Source: CALZKI01 sp964567585
GTDB taxonomy: Bacteria > Bacillota > Clostridia > Lachnospirales > Lachnospiraceae
Reading direction: 5' to 3'
NCBI GenBank assembly: GCA_964567585.1
Contig: CAZMND010000108.1
Coordinates: forward strand, 1-6,911
DNA length: 6,911 bases
Positions 6,754 through 6,911 of this stretch are shown here, piece by piece. The translations under genes were made by a program, and so were the position numbers. Position 1 is the first letter of the stretch. Each line of letters opens with the position of its first letter. The notes under the pieces are model-generated. The model saw only the letters and a program-made list of their open reading frames with translations. It was not told where the DNA came from and ran no database searches.

Positions 6754-6773
6754 TGATTGCTTATTTTCAATCA
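6754..6773. promoter_or_regulatory. Inverted repeat at the pdxR-like promoter
   Basis: TGATTG (6754-6759), 8 bases, CAATCA (6768-6773): a perfect 6-bp inverted repeat overlapping the -10 box and expected transcript start of the regulator gene. This position suits autorepression, as MocR and GntR regulators often control themselves. It does not share sequence with the pdxY inverted repeat. Short, so possibly chance. Confidence 0.3.
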
Positions 6774-6779
6774 TAGCAT
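6770..6779 (-). promoter_or_regulatory. Extended -10 promoter candidate for the pdxR-like gene
   Basis: Minus-strand TGC-TATGAT: -10 TATGAT at 6770-6775 (5 of 6) with the extended TGn directly before it. At 17 bases upstream only a T-run (the terminator tail) is found, so the -35 is poor and the extended -10 would have to compensate. The leader would be about 28 bases. Confidence 0.4.
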
Positions 6780-6791
6780 ATCCGAATAAAT

Positions 6792-6825
6792 AAAAAAAGC
6801 CTCAGACAATTGTCTAAGACTTTTT
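6792..6825. terminator. Rho-independent terminator, probably bidirectional
   Basis: A 10-bp stem with AATT loop: on the minus strand AGTCTTAGAC, AATT, GTCTGAGGCT (6798-6821; 8 Watson-Crick and 2 G-T pairs), followed by a run of T (6792-6797 and beyond). On the plus strand the stem is followed by TTTTTAT (6821-6827). On the minus strand it directly follows the tRNA-Leu-like 3' end, so it may be that tRNA's original terminator. Confidence 0.8.
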
Positions 6826-6826
6826 A

Positions 6827-6846
6827 TGCGGAAGATGGGACTTGAA
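6827..6846 (-). other. tRNA-Leu 3'-end fragment, putative attachment site (attR-like)
   Basis: The minus strand reads TTCAAGT (7-base T-loop), CCCAT (5-base T-stem half), CTTCCGC (7-base acceptor half) and A (discriminator). This is exactly the 20-base geometry of a tRNA from the T-loop to position 73, and it fits the TTCRAnYC consensus. CTTCCGC pairs with GCGGAAG, the acceptor 5' half common in bacterial tRNA-Leu. The sequence before it (AAATTCA) cannot pair with the T-stem half, and no other tRNA arms are seen, so this is a fragment and not a gene. tRNA 3' ends are classic targets of tyrosine recombinases. With the terminator retained on the left, the element would extend to the right, outside the window. 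The integration reading is inference. Confidence 0.5.
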
Positions 6847-6911
6847 TGAATTTGTTCCTCAAAAAACACGATAGAAAGGGGCTTTTTGGCACATCATCTT
6901 CAAGTGTAACA
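6847..6911. other. Unassigned right-edge sequence, possibly the end of an integrated element
   Basis: Sixty-five bases with no recognisable gene. On the minus strand a frame of 28 sense codons from 6910 stays open to a TAA at 6824-6826, reading through the tRNA-like piece. Another frame ends at a TGA at 6859-6861. Either could be the tail of a gene entering from the right, but neither tail is recognisable. A 7-bp inverted repeat (ACTTGAA at 6840-6846, TTCAAGT at 6899-6905) links this stretch to the tRNA-like piece; its significance is unclear. Confidence 0.25.

Noticed and set aside
6824..6910. 28 open codons ending in TAA, as the tail of an incoming gene
   Set aside because: Too short to judge, unrecognisable, and half of its end is better explained by the tRNA-Leu 3' geometry. 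Not excluded.

Overview
The window carries seven protein genes, all on the minus strand, in the style of a low-to-moderate GC Firmicute. The best guess is Clostridia, close to Lachnospiraceae. The grounds are strong AGGAGG-type ribosome binding sites, Lys/Glu/Ile-rich proteins, the gene order dgt-dnaG-rpoD, and a DnaG N-terminus (MYYPEELVEEVR) and RpoD N-terminus (MDENTQ...KLKEL) of clostridial type. The assignment rests on recognition, not on a database search.

Read in the direction of transcription (right to left), the layout is as follows. (1) 6827-6911: a 20-base piece matching the 3' end of a tRNA-Leu, then a strong, possibly bidirectional terminator at 6798-6821. (2) 5653-6735: a GntR/MocR-type regulator with an aminotransferase-like domain (PdxR-like). 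It lacks the PLP-binding lysine and the C-terminal subdomain. (3) 4718-5551: a pyridoxamine/pyridoxal kinase (PdxY family), with its own extended -10 promoter inside a 60-bp inverted repeat, and a good terminator after it. (4) 4213-4587 and 3528-4220: the membrane pair lrgA-lrgB, overlapping by 8 bp, with its own promoter. (5) 2413-3420, 610-2388 and 1-573 (running off the left edge): dgt, dnaG and rpoD, a housekeeping operon for nucleotide pool control, replication priming and the primary sigma factor. A sequence matching the SigH promoter consensus lies just ahead of dgt.

Functionally there are three transcription units. The first is a vitamin B6 salvage unit: a PLP-sensing type of regulator plus a B6 vitamer kinase. 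The second is an LrgAB/PftAB-type membrane unit. The third is the macromolecular synthesis operon. No complete new system is visible. The points most worth a second look are the Lys-to-Glu change in the regulator's PLP site, its missing C-terminal part, the inverted repeat around the pdxY promoter, the SigH-like promoter, and the tRNA-Leu remnant, which suggests an integrated element starting at the right edge.
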